Below, in pieces: positions 6,380 to 14,259 of a stretch of DNA of 14,300 nucleotides. The notes below the pieces were generated by a model that was not told where the DNA came from, ran no database searches, and was given only the letters and a program-made list of their open reading frames with translations. The translations under genes were made by a program, and so were the position numbers. Location: the NCBI GenBank assembly GCA_030640215.1, contig DAOWJU010000226.1, forward strand, positions 1 through 14,300, in the 5' to 3' direction. This DNA comes from Desulfuromonadales bacterium. Its GTDB lineage: Bacteria; Desulfobacterota; Desulfuromonadia; Desulfuromonadales; BM103. Every line of letters starts with the position of its first letter. The first letter of the stretch is position 1.

Positions 6380-6408
6380 AGTTTATTCATCCGAGGGCAG
6401 GGTGTCAA
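6380..6408 (-). promoter_or_regulatory. Sigma70-type promoter for ychJ
   Basis: Read on the minus strand, a perfect TTGACA (6408-6403) is followed by a 17-base spacer and TAAACT (6385-6380, 4 of 6). The start point would be near 6373, about 40 bases before the ychJ ATG. It lies just after the stop of the RND gene, so ychJ is probably transcribed separately from the lipid-transport operon. Confidence 0.65.
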
Positions 6409-6428
6409 GAGAGCCTTTCGGTGCAACC

Positions 6429-8924
6429 TTAACCGGTGAATTCCTTACGATCTGGTCCGAAGGGTTGAAACAGGATGATTAACTGTGGTAGCAGAGTCAG
6501 AGAGGCGATCAGCGCAACGACCATCGCCAGCCCGGTGAGCAATCCAAAATAGATGCTCGGAATGAAACTGGAGAGCACCAGGATTGAAAAGCCAATGATG
6601 ACAGCCACCGAGGTGTAGTACATGGCATAGCCGATACTGGCGTGGCAACGATGCATCGCCGCGATATAGTCGCCGTCCAGTTTATACTCTCGCTTAAAGC
6701 GGTGGATGTAGTGAATGGTGTCGTCAACGGCGATGCCGACACTGATGGCCGCGATGGTGATGGTCATCATGTCGAGGGGGATGCCTGCCCAACCCATGAC
6801 ACCGAGCACGGTTCCAACCGAGAGGAGGTTGGGAAAGATTGCTATGAGAGCGATCTTTAACGAGCGAAAAAGGATCAGAAACATCAGCATTAGAGCTGCT
6901 ACCACTGTGCCCAGGGTCTGAATCTGGGAAGAGAAAAGGCTCTGTAACATGTTGTTGTACAGTAGCAGCAGTCCGGCAAGTTGTACCCGATCCGGTTCAA
7001 CTCCGAGTTCTTGCGACATCCCGCGCCGGATGGTTTGCAACAGCTCGTTGCGCCTCAAGTCCTTATCAGAGTCCCTCACTCGCATGGCAAAGCGCACCTG
7101 GTTGTTTTCTACAGAGATGTAGGGGCTCAGGATGATCCGGCGGTAGACCTCGGGCAGTTCATTGTAGATCAGGGCCAGTTGGAAGTTGTCGAGATCATCC
7201 CCTTTGTTGAGCCGACGTCCTACCTTGAGCATCGTTCCCAGCGAGAGAACTTTGCCTGTTTCTGGCAGGGCGTCGAGATAGTCGTGAACCGCCTCGACTC
7301 TCTCCATCCGGCGTGCGGTGAACCAGTATTGTGCCTCACCTTTTTCGGCCTCGAACTCCGATTCCAGTTCATCAAAGATCCCACCAAACTCTGCTTCATC
7401 TGCCTTTGGCTGAGGAACATTCTCCTGCTCGAAATCGATCACTACATCCAGAGGTGTCGTGCCCCCCAGCTGCTCATCGATTACCTTCATCCCCTGGTAG
7501 AGCTCCGTCGACTTTCTGAAGTAGTCGATGAAGCTGTTCTCCACGACCAACAGAGAGGAACCGATGACACTTCCAATCAACAACAGGGCGCTTAGCACCA
7601 AGGTCATTCTGCCGCGTGTCTCGGTAAAACGAGCCAGAACTCTGATGAAGGATATGTTGATTTCGCAGATGAGGGGAACTCGTTCGGGCAACAACATCAG
7701 CAGTGCGGGAAAGAGCAGGAAGGTCAACAGGAGTGATACGCCGATTCCGGCGCTCATCATCCAACCGAAGTTGATGACCGGCAGGATGTCGCACAAGATT
7801 AATGAGCTGAAGCCAGCCACCGTGGTGAGCACCGCAAAAGCGCAGGGCTTGAGCATGGAGAGGACGGTCTCAAGCACCAGTTGCCGTTGCTCCACTCCGG
7901 GACTCTTACAGATGAGTTCCCGGTAGCGGACGATAAGATGGATCACTATCGACATGGTGATGATCAGTTGCAGTGAGATGAAGTTGGATGAGATGACGGT
8001 GACTTCCCAGCTGAACAGGCCGAGCAGGCCACAGGTGACCACGACCGAAAGGACGCTGCATAGCAGAGGGAGAAAGACCCAGCGCAACTGTCTGAAAATC
8101 AGCCAGAGGGTGAATGCCAGCAGGCAGAGAACACTGAGCCCGAAGACTTTCAGGTCAGTCTTGACGAAGGTGATCAAGTCGTCGGCAATCATGCTGACCC
8201 CGCCAAGAAAGAGGTCGGCCGACCCTCGGTGCCCATCCATGATGGCCCTGATCTCGGCGATGTTGCGGTGTTGCTTGACTCGTATCGCGTCACGGTGGCT
8301 CTTGAAGCGGGATTGGACATCGCTGAACTCAGCGTTCTCCACTGCTGAGAGCGTCATCGTTTCGGCTTGTTGCTGTAGCTCGTTGCGACGTTCTAGCAGC
8401 TCGTTGAAAAGCTTGTCGTCGGGCAGGTTGACCTGCAGAGCCGTGGTGCGCAGGTCGGGGCTGACCAGGAGGTTGCGGTAGATGGGACTGTTTTGAAATT
8501 CCTTGCGGGCCAGCTCCCTGTCGACCGTCAACGACTCAAGGGTCGTAACATCACGGACCAGTTCTTTGATTGGCCGCAGTGGGCTTTCCAGCAGGGGAAC
8601 ATCGAGGATGGAAACGACCGATTCGACACCTTCGAGTGCTACGAGTTGGTCGCGCAGGAGCGCCAGGTCAGCCAACACCCCGTCGGAGAAGAGGTCGTTA
8701 CGCGGGCTGTAGGAGATGACCAGAAAATCCGAACTGCCGTAGCGGGCATTGACCAGGCGGGTGAAGTGCAGGTCGCTATCGTCTTCCAGGATCAGAGTCT
8801 CGGCCGAAGCATCAATTTCGAGTTTACGCGCTTCATATCCCAGGGCTGCGACCGCCAACAGAATTATCAGCAATACGGTTTTGGGGTAGGCCAGGATGAA
8901 CCTGTCGTAGAAGAGCCTCAGCAT
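6429..8924 (-). CDS. RND/MMPL-superfamily exporter, HpnN-like
   Basis: This 831-residue inner-membrane transporter has the two-fold RND plan. TM1 lies at about 14-31, followed by a large periplasmic domain (32-255), five TMs (about 258-412), TM7 (about 441-461), a second periplasmic domain (462-665) and five final TMs (about 670-818). The TM10-type motif SVGIAVDDTIHYIHRFKRE lies at 728-746; its acidic pair is typical of the proton relay. The equivalent place in the first half, TMSIVIHLIVRYRE at 323-336, lacks aspartate. The length and pairing with an MlaC-type gene resemble HpnN, a hopanoid transporter, and MmpL-type lipid exporters. Its ATG overlaps the mlaC stop (TAATG), so translation is coupled. 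The cargo is probably a lipid or another hydrophobic molecule, but hopanoid specificity is not shown. Confidence 0.88.
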   Translation of the reverse strand: MLRLFYDRFILAYPKTVLLIILLAVAALGYEARKLEIDASAETLILEDDSDLHFTRLVNARYGSSDFLVISYSPRNDLFSDGVLADLALLRDQLVALEGVESVVSILDVPLLESPLRPIKELVRDVTTLESLTVDRELARKEFQNSPIYRNLLVSPDLRTTALQVNLPDDKLFNELLERRNELQQQAETMTLSAVENAEFSDVQSRFKSHRDAIRVKQHRNIAEIRAIMDGHRGSADLFLGGVSMIADDLITFVKTDLKVFGLSVLCLLAFTLWLIFRQLRWVFLPLLCSVLSVVVTCGLLGLFSWEVTVISSNFISLQLIITMSIVIHLIVRYRELICKSPGVEQRQLVLETVLSMLKPCAFAVLTTVAGFSSLILCDILPVINFGWMMSAGIGVSLLLTFLLFPALLMLLPERVPLICEINISFIRVLARFTETRGRMTLVLSALLLIGSVIGSSLLVVENSFIDYFRKSTELYQGMKVIDEQLGGTTPLDVVIDFEQENVPQPKADEAEFGGIFDELESEFEAEKGEAQYWFTARRMERVEAVHDYLDALPETGKVLSLGTMLKVGRRLNKGDDLDNFQLALIYNELPEVYRRIILSPYISVENNQVRFAMRVRDSDKDLRRNELLQTIRRGMSQELGVEPDRVQLAGLLLLYNNMLQSLFSSQIQTLGTVVAALMLMFLILFRSLKIALIAIFPNLLSVGTVLGVMGWAGIPLDMMTITIAAISVGIAVDDTIHYIHRFKREYKLDGDYIAAMHRCHASIGYAMYYTSVAVIIGFSILVLSSFIPSIYFGLLTGLAMVVALIASLTLLPQLIILFQPFGPDRKEFTG

Positions 8925-9550
8925 TACTTTGACACCGGTTTGATCTTTTCCTCATCGGGCGCGGGAATGACAAAATGACCGTTGGTCTTGAGCTTTTCGA
9001 GCAGGTCATCGATGGTCCCCTCACTGAGGACTCCATCGAATTGGGAGCGGTAGGTCTGGATCACGCTTACCCCACCGATTTCTACATCGTAAATTTTCCA
9101 TCCATTCGCGGAGCTGTAAAACTTGTAAAGCATGCCGATTCGGTTACCCTTGGAAATCAGGGTCGATGGTACATGAATTGTCTTGCCTTTTGCCTGGGGC
9201 TCCCCGTAAAGGATCTCCTCGTCGCTATAGATGTCGAGCTTGTCAAGGAAGGACTCCTGCAGGAGTTCAATGAAAAGGTCGGAGAAGGTCGCTTGTTTTT
9301 CCTGGCTGAGTTTGGGCCAGTATTTTTTCCCCAGGCTCAGCTTGGCCATGGTCTGGTAATCAAAGATTGGCGTGACGATTTCAACGATCTGCTCATTCCT
9401 CAGAACCTTATCCACTTCCTTGTCCTGTAGCAGTACCATCACGGTATCGATCTTGGTCTTGAGTTGTTCCCGTACCTCGTCCAGCTCGTTAGCCTGGACA
9501 GGTGTGGAAAATAGGAGCATACAAAAGATGGCAAAGAATATGTGTCGCAT
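8924..9550 (-). CDS. mlaC: MlaC/Ttg2D-family periplasmic phospholipid-binding protein
   Basis: This 208-residue exported protein has a signal peptide at residues 1-20, cleaved after VQA. The MlaC/Ttg2D/HpnM domain follows: an N-terminal helix region, then the segment VTPIFDYQTMAKLSLGKKYW, SQEKQATFSDLFIELLQESF and a C-terminal half with GWKIYDVEIGGVSVIQTYRSQF. MlaC carries lipids between the outer-membrane MlaA complex and an inner-membrane transporter. GAGGAG about 6 bases before the ATG lies inside the last codons of mlaA, which ends 2 bases upstream. Its stop overlaps the RND start. The gene order makes it the middle partner of an envelope lipid pathway. Because an RND gene follows, it is also comparable to HpnM. 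Confidence 0.9.
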   Translation of the reverse strand: MRHIFFAIFCMLLFSTPVQANELDEVREQLKTKIDTVMVLLQDKEVDKVLRNEQIVEIVTPIFDYQTMAKLSLGKKYWPKLSQEKQATFSDLFIELLQESFLDKLDIYSDEEILYGEPQAKGKTIHVPSTLISKGNRIGMLYKFYSSANGWKIYDVEIGGVSVIQTYRSQFDGVLSEGTIDDLLEKLKTNGHFVIPAPDEEKIKPVSK

Positions 9551-9552
9551 AG

Positions 9553-10359
9553 TTACTCCTCGATTTGTTTAACTCTACGTTGTTCGTAGACGTCTCTGAG
9601 GAAAGGGTAGAGGTCGACGGCGTCCTTCTTCAGATTTTCGTACTCACCGATGTGCAGGGAGGTATGGTTGACCAGTTTGAAGCCGCGTACGGCCAGTCTC
9701 TTCTCGGTTCTGTCGATATAGCTGATCGGGTCCAGATAATAGTCGGGAATGAGGCCGAGCGTATCGCGCAGGTTGGAGGGTCCCAACAGCGGCAGCACGA
9801 TGTGAAAACCGCTACCGACTCCGTAGTGGCCCAAGGTCTGGCCGAAATCTTCCCGGTAGGCCTGCAGACCGAAGACGTCGGTCGCCGGGTCGCCGAGCCC
9901 CAGCACTCCAGTCGTCGTGTTGAGGACGAAGCGTGCTAGTTCGGTACCGGCACGCTTCGGTTTGAGTTGCAGCAGGTTGTTTACAACGTTTACCGGCATC
10001 ATCAGGTTGTGGAAAAAATGCCCCACTGCCAGCCTCAGGTCCTCAGGCAGCACCGCACGATATCCTTGGGAGACCGGCTTGAGTAGCCAGAAGTAGATTC
10101 TGTCATTGACCTGGGTCATCACTCGGTTGTAGCCACTCAACGGATCGATGGGCGGTTCAATCGTGCTCGCCTCAAACTCGGCTTCGAGATCGAATTCATC
10201 CTCATCTTCATCGGTTTGAGAGACAATGTCCATCTCTTGTGCCGCTTCAGCAGGAGGCTCGTAGACAGTTGCTGGAGTGGCGCAGCCGCCCAGAAGGAGT
10301 GTCAGGACGATTATGAGAAAAAGTATCTCCGTAGAAATTGTCTGAGGAGCTTTTTGCAT
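9553..10359 (-). CDS. mlaA: MlaA/VacJ-family outer-membrane lipoprotein
   Basis: This 268-residue lipoprotein has a hydrophobic signal ending in lipobox LLGGC, with Cys26 as the lipid anchor. The following Ala disfavours inner-membrane retention. An acidic linker (about 35-65) leads to the MlaA domain, with its hallmarks in order: DPLSGYNRVM, the helix LKPVSQGYRAVLPEDLR, NLMMPVNVVNNLLQLK, RFVLNTTTGVLGLGDPATD, EDFGQTLGHYGVGSGFHIVLPLLGPS and the LDPISYID region. MlaA forms a channel in the outer membrane that removes or moves phospholipids. I chose the ATG at 10359, with AGGA 7 bases upstream; a TTG start at 10380 is less likely. It is the first gene of the operon with mlaC and the RND exporter, behind an extended -10 promoter at about 10455. 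Confidence 0.93.
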   Translation of the reverse strand: MQKAPQTISTEILFLIIVLTLLLGGCATPATVYEPPAEAAQEMDIVSQTDEDEDEFDLEAEFEASTIEPPIDPLSGYNRVMTQVNDRIYFWLLKPVSQGYRAVLPEDLRLAVGHFFHNLMMPVNVVNNLLQLKPKRAGTELARFVLNTTTGVLGLGDPATDVFGLQAYREDFGQTLGHYGVGSGFHIVLPLLGPSNLRDTLGLIPDYYLDPISYIDRTEKRLAVRGFKLVNHTSLHIGEYENLKKDAVDLYPFLRDVYEQRRVKQIEE

Positions 10360-10454
10360 GGGTATTCCTACCTTCGGCAAGATGTCGTTGACTGAAACAT
10401 GTCTTTAGTACTGGGAAAAGACCGCTCTGATGTGTGAGGTCAGCATTCTTGTTT

Positions 10455-10463
10455 ATTGTACCA
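10455..10463 (-). promoter_or_regulatory. Extended -10 promoter for the mlaA operon
   Basis: On the minus strand TGGTACAAT reads as an extended -10 element (TGn plus TACAAT, 5 of 6). No good -35 box stands at 17 bases; TTGAGT is present, but with a 20-base spacer. Transcription would start near 10448, leaving a leader of about 90 bases before the mlaA ATG. Confidence 0.45.
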
Positions 10464-10529
10464 TGAGGGCATAGGAAGGCACTCAAAGGGTAAGGTTGGA
10501 AACGAAGAACGCTAATCTGTAAATAGTCC

Positions 10530-10594
10530 TTGCATACTTATTATTGCAATAGGGCGAAATGTATGACTCTTATATATGAATACAATAGCATTGT
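10530..10594. promoter_or_regulatory. Two inverted repeats upstream of the orphan 228-aa gene
   Basis: TTGCA (10530-10534) faces TGCAA (10545-10549) with a 10-base spacer. A tighter perfect dyad, ACAAT-AGC-ATTGT, occupies 10582-10594, about 26 bases before the start codon. No clear -35/-10 pair is visible here, although the stretch between the repeats (TATATATGAATACAAT) is AT-rich. The second dyad could be an operator near the transcription start. Which protein binds is unknown. Confidence 0.35.
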
Positions 10595-10619
10595 CTAACA
10601 TGTAAGCTGGAGTGGATCG

Positions 10620-11306
10620 ATGTCAAAACCCTCTGAAAAGTTGACCGCCCGTGAGTTCGTCTGGGAATACAGGCTACGCCAAAGGATAACTTTGGAGCGA
10701 ATCATTTTGACGGTAGGCAATCCTAAAGAGAATCACCGAGCGAAACAGTTTTTGGAGGCAATGGAAAAGGCTAATCCTAAACTCCTTGAAGATATCGATC
10801 AACACTCTCACGAATTTCTCGAAGAGATCGATTACCACCCTCTAGAACTGTTCGACGATAGCGAATATTCTAAAGCTACGGGACGTAAGACCGCGTTAAA
10901 GTTGCCCCAGGATATACTTTGGGAGGAAAAAGCTATTCGGAGGGCCGTCACGGAGTACAGAGATCTCTTCCATCCCTGTGAAATTCTTTTCAACAATGCC
11001 ATGAAGGGCCTACAGTACTTAAATAATCTCCACCCGGAACTATTCGCTAGAGCCATGACTCAGGCAGTGGGGCAAAGAGATCAGATCTTGACCTTCGAGA
11101 TTTATTGTAAATGTAATTGCGCCACCAGAGAGGACAGCCAACCGGCGGACTTATTCAAAGCTACAAACCGAGGCCGTTTTAAGAACGCCTCAGAGCGGAT
11201 AACCTGTGCCAGGCAGACTCTAGAGGGTACAGATGACAGTTGTCAGAGTGATTGGCAGTTCTTTTTGGACAGGATCAGGGAAGTTGCACCGGAGATGCTG
11301 AATTAA
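10620..11306 (+). CDS. Hypothetical 228-aa cytoplasmic protein
   Basis: I do not recognise this protein. It is charged and mostly helical, without signal peptide or membrane segment. A duplicated short acidic stretch is visible at about residues 55-78 (LLEDIDQHSHEF followed by LEEIDYHPLELF). The middle (about 95-150) has a tryptophan/arginine-rich segment, DILWEEKAIRRAV. A CKCNC cluster lies at about 163-167, with further cysteines near 195 and 208, so weak metal binding is possible but no known motif is formed. GGAG about 9 bases before the ATG supports the start. The gene stands alone, divergent from the mlaA operon and convergent with the exonuclease-RNase H gene, with only 34 bases between their stops. 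The long open frame and ribosome site make it likely real; its function is unknown. Confidence 0.7.
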   Translation: MSKPSEKLTAREFVWEYRLRQRITLERIILTVGNPKENHRAKQFLEAMEKANPKLLEDIDQHSHEFLEEIDYHPLELFDDSEYSKATGRKTALKLPQDILWEEKAIRRAVTEYRDLFHPCEILFNNAMKGLQYLNNLHPELFARAMTQAVGQRDQILTFEIYCKCNCATREDSQPADLFKATNRGRFKNASERITCARQTLEGTDDSCQSDWQFFLDRIREVAPEMLN

Positions 11307-11340
11307 CATCGTTAGTCTTCTGTAACTGTCTTCAAAAGAT

Positions 11341-12822
11341 TCAGCACAACCGCAACTGCCCATCTTCTTCAGCATCGAACTCCGAATCCTCTCTAACCGG
11401 AATCGGCTCCTGCTTGGCTGGTATGTCAGGCCCGGGGCAAGCATCCACATCCGGGATCATTTCCTCCGGTTGATTGGTCACTTCAACTGCCCGCAACCCG
11501 TCCTCTGCTGCGAGCTTTGCCAACTTGTCGCATCGCTCATTAAATGGATGTCCGGCATGGCCGCGTACCCACTGCCAGGTGACCTCGTGTTTTTGGGAGA
11601 GGGCAACGAGTTGCTTCCAGAGATCCTGATTGGCGAGGGCATCCGGTTCTTCCAGTCGACCGTTGCGAATCCAGCCATGAATCCACTTACTCATTCCCTG
11701 CACAAGGTATTGTGAATCGCTGAATACGTGTACGTTACTCGGGTTGTGCAGGGCTTCCAGCCCTTTTATCGCCGCCAGAAGTTCCATGCGTTGCGAGGTG
11801 GACGCTCGTTCAAAACCCCTCAACTCTTTTTCGTGCTCAGCATAACGCAAAACCACGCCATACCCGCCGGGGCCAGAGTCTCTCCCCGAGCCATCGCTGT
11901 AGAGCTCAACCACACCAGGTGCCGGCGGTGTGAAGGCGATTTCCAAAGCCTCGAATTCCAGTTCACGCAAGAGCGGCATCAATTTGGAGAGGTCTGGAGC
12001 TTGTCTTTGCAGCTTGTCTAAAGCTACTTCAATCTCAACGTCGTAACGGACGGTTGCCAGCTTTTTCGACAGCCGGGCCTGGTCTGCATAGTTATGTAGA
12101 TTCTCCTTGCGTTTTTTGCCACTGACCAGATGTTTCCACTCAAGGACACCTTCCAGAGAACCGAACCGCCGCACCAGTTCTGATGCAGTTTTTTCACCTA
12201 TGCCGGGGACCCCGGGAATGTTGTCTGAGGTGTCGCCAGCCAACCCCAAAACATCCGGCACCAACTCTGGAGGAATGCCGAAGCGGTCGAGGACTTCTTG
12301 ATGCCCTGAACGCTTATTCTTCATGGTGTCGAGCAGGCCGATCCGCTCGTCGATAATCTGCATCAAGTCTTTGTCGCCGGTGACGACTGTGACTTGAATT
12401 CCTTCTGCGGCGTAGCGATGAGCCAGAGTGGCAATCACATCATCGGCTTCAAACCCTGGCGCTTCCAGAGTCGGGATATTAAGAGCTGACAGAATTTTAT
12501 TGATGTAGGGAATCTGGGACACCAGATCCTCGGGCATGGCCTCTCGGTTCGCCTTGTATTCAGTATAGAGCTCTCTGCGGAAGGTCTCTTCTCTTGGCCG
12601 GTCGAGCACAACGGTCAGATAGTCGGGGCTGTTTTTCTGGATGAGATCCAACAGCATCTTTGTGAAGCCGAACACGGCGTTAGTCGCCATACCGTCAGAA
12701 GTGGCAAGGTCTCTGTATCCATAATAGGCACGGTAGATGTAACTCGACCCGTCCAGCAAATAGAGCTGTGGCTCTAGTTTTACTTTCTCTTCTACTGTGG
12801 ACATCTTCTCTTGGTCTATCAT
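11341..12822 (-). CDS. Fusion of PolA-type 5'-3' exonuclease and ribonuclease HI
   Basis: This 493-residue protein carries two complete enzymes. Residues ~19-300 form a PolA-type 5' nuclease. Its acidic metal-site residues are D24 (YLLDGSS), D74 (VLDR), E125/D127/D128 (GFEADDV), D150/D152 (TGDKDL) and D197/D200 (GDTSDNIPGV). A helix-3-turn-helix, VPGIGEKTASELVRRFGS, spans 205-222. Residues ~305-442 are RNase HI with all catalytic residues: D310 (YSDGS), E347 (RMELLAAI), D369 (FSDSQYL), H422 and D432 (GHAGHPFNERCD). A basic WIHGWIRNGR handle is also present. The last ~45 residues are acidic and proline-rich. Both enzymes remove RNA primers from DNA, so the fusion suits Okazaki fragment maturation or R-loop removal. 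The start could be 12822 or 12804 (MSTVEE); neither has a strong ribosome site. It ends 34 bases from a convergent gene. Confidence 0.93.
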   Translation of the reverse strand: MIDQEKMSTVEEKVKLEPQLYLLDGSSYIYRAYYGYRDLATSDGMATNAVFGFTKMLLDLIQKNSPDYLTVVLDRPREETFRRELYTEYKANREAMPEDLVSQIPYINKILSALNIPTLEAPGFEADDVIATLAHRYAAEGIQVTVVTGDKDLMQIIDERIGLLDTMKNKRSGHQEVLDRFGIPPELVPDVLGLAGDTSDNIPGVPGIGEKTASELVRRFGSLEGVLEWKHLVSGKKRKENLHNYADQARLSKKLATVRYDVEIEVALDKLQRQAPDLSKLMPLLRELEFEALEIAFTPPAPGVVELYSDGSGRDSGPGGYGVVLRYAEHEKELRGFERASTSQRMELLAAIKGLEALHNPSNVHVFSDSQYLVQGMSKWIHGWIRNGRLEEPDALANQDLWKQLVALSQKHEVTWQWVRGHAGHPFNERCDKLAKLAAEDGLRAVEVTNQPEEMIPDVDACPGPDIPAKQEPIPVREDSEFDAEEDGQLRLC

Positions 12823-12924
12823 CGTGGAGTTAGAATCTCACATTCTGGGGATTCATCAATAGCTTTTTTCGAAAGAGAGCAATGATTAAAAAATGAAGCC
12901 GATTCACGCAAGCCTGACAGTCTG

Positions 12925-13818
12925 CTAAAATAGGAGCTTGCGCTCTGATTCAAATTCCATCACTTTACCAGAAACTGGATCTACAAAATTCACTCTCCGG
13001 GCAATCAGCTGCAGCGGGTTATTAAGGTCATCCTCTTGCTTTGGCAGCAGCTCAGGGTAATACCTGTCATTCAATATTCTGAAACCAAGCCCGCTCATAT
13101 GAACCCTCAGTTGGTGTTTCTTGCCGGTTAGCGGGTACAGCAGGAAATGCGCCCGGTTGTCCCTGCATGCCACCAGTTTGATTTTCGACCGGGCGTTCAT
13201 CTCTCCGGGAACGACCTTCGTCCGGAACCAGACCTCCGCATCAACCAGCCGGTTTTCCACCACCCATTCGCTTGTCTCCGGGCGATGAGCCATCTCTGAA
13301 AGTGCTTCGTAGGTTTTCTCGATAGTCCCGTTCAAAAAGAGTTTGCCGTAAAGCCCACGGGTTGCTTTGTTTGTGGAAAAAAGCACCAGTCCTGATGTCT
13401 CACGGTCAATCCTGTGCAGAGGAACCAGATTGCTGTTACCGGTTTTTCTTCTTAGACGATTGAGTAGACACTCGTTAACGTAGGGCCCTGATGGTATGAC
13501 CGGCAGAAATGGCGGTTTGCATGCGACAAGGATCTCGTTATTTTGAAAGAGGATCTTTTCCTCAAAAGGAATTACGGGTTCCTCTGCCACCTCCCTGAAG
13601 TAAAAGAGTCTCTTCTGGGGGAGATAAGGTGTTTCTCTGGTGATAGGCAAACCCTTATCATCCAGAATCTTTCCCTCCAGAAGCCGTTCCTCCCACAAGG
13701 CCCGCCCAATTTTGGGAAACCTCTGCACCAGAAAATCCAGGATAGAGGGGTAGGGCTTTTCGATACAGGGCAAACTGACGCGTGAAGGGTGTTTGGAAAT
13801 CCCCATTTGAGTATGCAT
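12925..13818 (-). CDS. RluA-family RNA pseudouridine synthase
   Basis: This protein of up to 297 residues belongs to the RluA family, which converts uridine to pseudouridine in rRNA or tRNA. An N-terminal S4-like region lies at about 24-75 (ILDFLVQRFPKIGRALWEERLLEGKI). The catalytic domain follows at about 88-290. The signature LVPLHRIDRETSGLVLFS gives catalytic Asp138. A KTYEAL strand and the segment LTGKKHQLRVHMSGLG are also typical. The start is uncertain: ATG at 13818 has AAGG directly abutting it, too close, while ATG at 13806 (MGISKH) has AAGGA 11 bases upstream and may be preferred. The target nucleotide cannot be read from the sequence. A 126-aa gene lies 60 bases upstream on the same strand, perhaps in one transcript. 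Confidence 0.9.
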   Translation of the reverse strand: MHTQMGISKHPSRVSLPCIEKPYPSILDFLVQRFPKIGRALWEERLLEGKILDDKGLPITRETPYLPQKRLFYFREVAEEPVIPFEEKILFQNNEILVACKPPFLPVIPSGPYVNECLLNRLRRKTGNSNLVPLHRIDRETSGLVLFSTNKATRGLYGKLFLNGTIEKTYEALSEMAHRPETSEWVVENRLVDAEVWFRTKVVPGEMNARSKIKLVACRDNRAHFLLYPLTGKKHQLRVHMSGLGFRILNDRYYPELLPKQEDDLNNPLQLIARRVNFVDPVSGKVMEFESERKLLF

Positions 13819-13878
13819 CCTTGATGGGTGGATCTTTAGGTTTGATGCTTGATTTTCGGGGCCGTGGCTATTTTTGCC

Positions 13879-14259
13879 TCAAATTCTGGAGAGGCTTTTC
13901 ACAATATCCAATTCACCTTGTCGGCCGAGTGCTCGCATCGCCTCAACGGTGCTCTCTGCATATTCATTGGTCTCTCCAGAGAGATACGCAAAGAGAAAGG
14001 ACGCAAGTTCGGCCTGCGCTGCAGCGTGCCTTTCTTCTGAGGTTCTCTTCTTGCCAGCCTGAAGCCACAAGGTTCCGGCGCGATCCTGGTGAAACGCTAT
14101 GGCCTTGCTCGTAATGGCCAGTCGTTTCTCCAATGTATGGTCCTTGTGGTACTTAAAGGTATCCACGAGCTTTTCAGGGAAACCTTCCTGGATAAATTCC
14201 GCAAGACGTCTAAGTTTATTTCTCACTATAGCCTCGTAAACAGATTTTTTGAGGAGCAC
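13879..14259 (-). CDS. Hypothetical 126-aa helical protein
   Basis: The open frame begins at a GTG (14259) soon after an in-frame stop, with no strong ribosome site. A start at an inner codon, such as the GTG for the valine in AIVRNK, is also possible. The product is basic and helical: YEAIVRNKLRRLAEFIQ near the N-terminus, a middle part with EKRLAITSKAIAFHQDRAG, and an alanine/glutamate-rich helix before FLFAYLSGETNEYAE. There is no signal peptide or membrane segment. It lies 60 bases upstream of the RluA-type gene on the same strand and may be its operon partner. I know no family for it, and the coding strength is judged only from protein-like composition and length. Confidence 0.5.
   Translation of the reverse strand: MLLKKSVYEAIVRNKLRRLAEFIQEGFPEKLVDTFKYHKDHTLEKRLAITSKAIAFHQDRAGTLWLQAGKKRTSEERHAAAQAELASFLFAYLSGETNEYAESTVEAMRALGRQGELDIVKSLSRI

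Noticed and set aside
6981..7595. 204-codon plus-strand ORF inside the RND gene
   Set aside because: It is a shadow of the antisense RND coding sequence, whose protein is clearly homologous to known exporters; no ribosome site or known motif is seen.
12888..12942. Possible terminator after the RluA-type gene
   Set aside because: The hairpin next to the T6 run (minus strand) has only a 4-bp stem. The better CGCAAGC/GCTTGCG stem has a 22-base loop and includes coding bases, so a terminator is not convincing.
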